A stretch of 64,000 nucleotides of DNA from Sphingomonas turrisvirgatae (GTDB lineage: Bacteria > Pseudomonadota > Alphaproteobacteria > Sphingomonadales > Sphingomonadaceae). The notes under the pieces are model-generated. The model had not been told where the DNA came from. It saw nothing but the letters and a program-made list of their open reading frames with translations, and searched no databases. Below, in pieces: positions 62,681 through 64,000 of this stretch. Position 1 is the first letter of the stretch, and each line of letters begins with the position of its first letter. The DNA is taken from contig NZ_MDDS01000016.1 of the NCBI RefSeq assembly GCF_001721295.1, positions 1 through 64,000 of the forward strand, given 5' to 3'. Made by a program: the position numbers and the translations under genes.

Positions 62681-62718
62681 AAAGGGGCCGCGGCGGGCGA
62701 TCGCCACGTCCCCTTTTT
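62681..62718. terminator. Intrinsic terminator after the M2 peptidase
   Basis: AAAGGGG (62681-62687) pairs with CCCCTTT (62710-62716), and an inner GGCGATCGCC palindrome fills the loop; T residues continue to 62718. It lies 20 bases after the M2 stop and also before the end of the convergent gene, so it may serve both. Confidence 0.72.
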
Positions 62719-62736
62719 ACAAGCTTTGCACAGCGC

Positions 62737-63423
62737 TCAGGCGCCTGGCGTCTTGTCCTTGCCATCGGGCTTGTCGGCCGGACTGCCTTCGCCCCGCTGG
62801 AGTGCGAAGAACACACCGGCCACCGCGGCACCGATCGCGGCAACCCCGCCGATAACCGAAGCGAAGAAGTTGCGGTCGCCCATCTGCTCGCGCTTTTCGG
62901 CGACGAACTGCGCTGCGGCGGAGTCCGCGACGCTTTGCTTGGCCGCCTTTGCCGTATCCGAAACCTTGGAGCCTGTCGTCGTCGCAGCGGCGCGTGCCCG
63001 GCCCGCTGCTGGCTTGCGCGACGATGCGGGCTTGCCGGTGCTGCTTGTCGTGCTCTTGCGGGCGGCCGCCGTGCGGCGAGGCGGGGGTGGGGGGCCATCC
63101 GCGGCGGGCTTGATCGTGGCCTGAGCCGGTGTGGCGCCGGTCGCGCTTGCAGCCGTCGTACCTGACTTCGGCTTGGCCGACCGCTTGGCTTTGGTAGGGG
63201 AAGTCGAAGCCGGACCCGGCTTGGTCGGCGCGTCGTTGGCAGAAGTATCCGCCGGTGCGCTCGCCTTCGGCTTGCGGCCAGGCTTGGCCTTCGCTTTGGT
63301 AGCAGCGGATGAGCCGGGCTTGCTTGAAGGCTTGCTCGCTGTGATTGCTGCCGGCGTGGTGGCGTCCTCAGGCGTGGCGGCGTCGCTCGACTTGCTTGTA
63401 GGCTTGATGGGGGCCTTGGCCAT
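62737..63423 (-). CDS. Histone-H1-like Lys/Ala/Pro-rich protein with C-terminal membrane helix
   Basis: A 228-residue low-complexity protein. Residues 1-150 are rich in Lys, Ala, Pro, Ser and Thr with many KPxxK-type units (KAKAKPGRKPKA, KAKRSAKPKSG), like histone H1 or AlgP tails. A helical stretch (TGSKVSDTAKAAKQSVADSA, then QFVAEKREQMG) leads to a Gly/Ala membrane helix (VIGGVAAIGAAVAGVFFAL) and a short charged end. It could tether DNA or polyphosphate to the membrane; this is inference. GGAG lies upstream of ATG 63423. Confidence 0.7.
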   Translation of the reverse strand: MAKAPIKPTSKSSDAATPEDATTPAAITASKPSSKPGSSAATKAKAKPGRKPKASAPADTSANDAPTKPGPASTSPTKAKRSAKPKSGTTAASATGATPAQATIKPAADGPPPPPRRTAAARKSTTSSTGKPASSRKPAAGRARAAATTTGSKVSDTAKAAKQSVADSAAAQFVAEKREQMGDRNFFASVIGGVAAIGAAVAGVFFALQRGEGSPADKPDGKDKTPGA

Positions 63424-63495
63424 CACGATACTCCGGTAGTTTCGTGGCTGTAACCAACCTGGCCGCATTCGGTTTCCCGCGTCAACGAAAACCCG

Positions 63496-64000
63496 CTAGG
63501 CCGGCATCGTCAGCACCGCGCCAACGGCTGCGATGCGATCAACCTCGACATAGGCCGGATTGGCAAGCTCTTCCCCGAAGACATCCGGATCAAGCTCGCG
63601 ATAGCGCAGCGTCGCGCCATGTTCCCCGGCGAGCTGCCGCAACGCTTCGTGCAAACGGTCCTGGCCGTCGATGATGGGGCTGCCGGTATAAAGAAGGAAG
63701 GCGCCGCCGGGTGCAAGCCGCGACAGCGCCGCAGTGGCCATGTCATAGGCGGCTCGAGCGCCATGCATGTCGCCCCCGTCGCGATAATCGCGGCCGTCTG
63801 CATCCATGATATAGGGCGGATTGGCCAGCGCGACGTCGATCCTGCCGCGGACGGGGTCCAGGTTCGAACCTTCCGCCAAAGCTGCGCTCACACCGGCGTG
63901 GCGGGCGTTGATGCCGGCAAGGCGAAGTGCCGCGGGGTTGATGTCGGATAGCGTCACCTGCACGTCGGGGCGAAGCCGCGCCGTGACGATGCCGCCCACG
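63496..64000 (-). CDS. SAM-dependent methyltransferase with NPPY motif, N-terminal part missing
   Basis: The frame ends at TAG 63496 and runs open into the window edge, so the N-terminus is missing. The visible 167 residues include the end of motif I (GGIVTARL), VTLSDINPAALRLA (motif II) and DVALANPPYIMDADG with the NPPY used by N- or glutamine-methyltransferases (HemK/PrmB/RlmG-like). Later PGGAFLLYTGSPI is another class I methyltransferase segment. The target is unknown. Confidence 0.78.
   Translation of the reverse strand, partial: VGGIVTARLRPDVQVTLSDINPAALRLAGINARHAGVSAALAEGSNLDPVRGRIDVALANPPYIMDADGRDYRDGGDMHGARAAYDMATAALSRLAPGGAFLLYTGSPIIDGQDRLHEALRQLAGEHGATLRYRELDPDVFGEELANPAYVEVDRIAAVGAVLTMPA

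Overview
The window is high-GC, densely packed bacterial DNA that reads as an alphaproteobacterium, most likely a sphingomonad (Sphingomonadales). This is inference from the content: a CckA-type hybrid kinase, a canonical CtrA box (TTAA-N7-TTAA), a class II DAHP synthase, partial arginine succinyltransferase genes, M13/M2/M19 exported peptidases and short overlapping operons with ATG/GTG starts. No phage, transposase, integrase or CRISPR array was seen. There is one tRNA (Pro, CGG) and one clear riboswitch (yybP-ykoY, Mn2+).

Layout. 0-9 kb holds housekeeping genes: the end of serine dehydratase, a ParD-like protein with methionine aminopeptidase, a Crp/Fnr regulator, GreB, a lytic transglycosylase, DapA, SmpB and an M13 peptidase. 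9.4-12.2 kb holds CckA and a single-domain receiver. 12.1-17.8 kb holds purine salvage (adenine deaminase with a phosphoribosyltransferase), a dipeptidase, a cyclophilin and thioredoxin reductase. At 17.9-19.85 kb a visibly AT-richer single gene, a membrane-anchored NACHT NTPase, is lodged just behind uvrD/pcrA and looks like an acquired defence-type gene. 22-32 kb holds transport, a LuxR-type regulator, tRNA-Pro, FprA, an NR salvage pair (PnuC plus kinase), a CsgG-like protein and LepA.

32-42 kb is a signalling block: receiver-GGDEF-EAL plus histidine kinase, a membrane protein fused to a SET domain, a short minus-strand transcription unit (17-codon ORF, hairpin, intrinsic terminator) under a CtrA box, an EAL protein with a dead GGDEF domain, a TPR hybrid kinase and a receiver. 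42-49 kb holds an RcnB-like protein, an orphan 2Fe-2S subunit, a MaoC protein, a class II aldolase, a Mn-riboswitch-controlled UPF0016 exporter, a ROK kinase and a DAHP synthase. 49-64 kb holds astA/astB with an M20 hydrolase, RppH, Asd, a MarR-EmrA-EmrB efflux operon, an M2 peptidase and a histone-H1-like membrane protein.

The items most worth following are: (1) the DAHP synthase, which carries an in-frame N-terminal XRE-like helix-turn-helix and has two related palindromes 32 bp apart just upstream of its own start, suggesting an enzyme that represses its own gene; (2) the CtrA-box-driven short transcript with a 17-aa ORF and a textbook terminator; (3) the NACHT gene with a YRLP-type C-terminal domain; (4) the membrane-SET fusion; (5) the perfect palindrome covering the start codon of the ParD-like gene next to map. 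Start sites were chosen by Shine-Dalgarno (SD) spacing and family conservation; all positions are hand-read.
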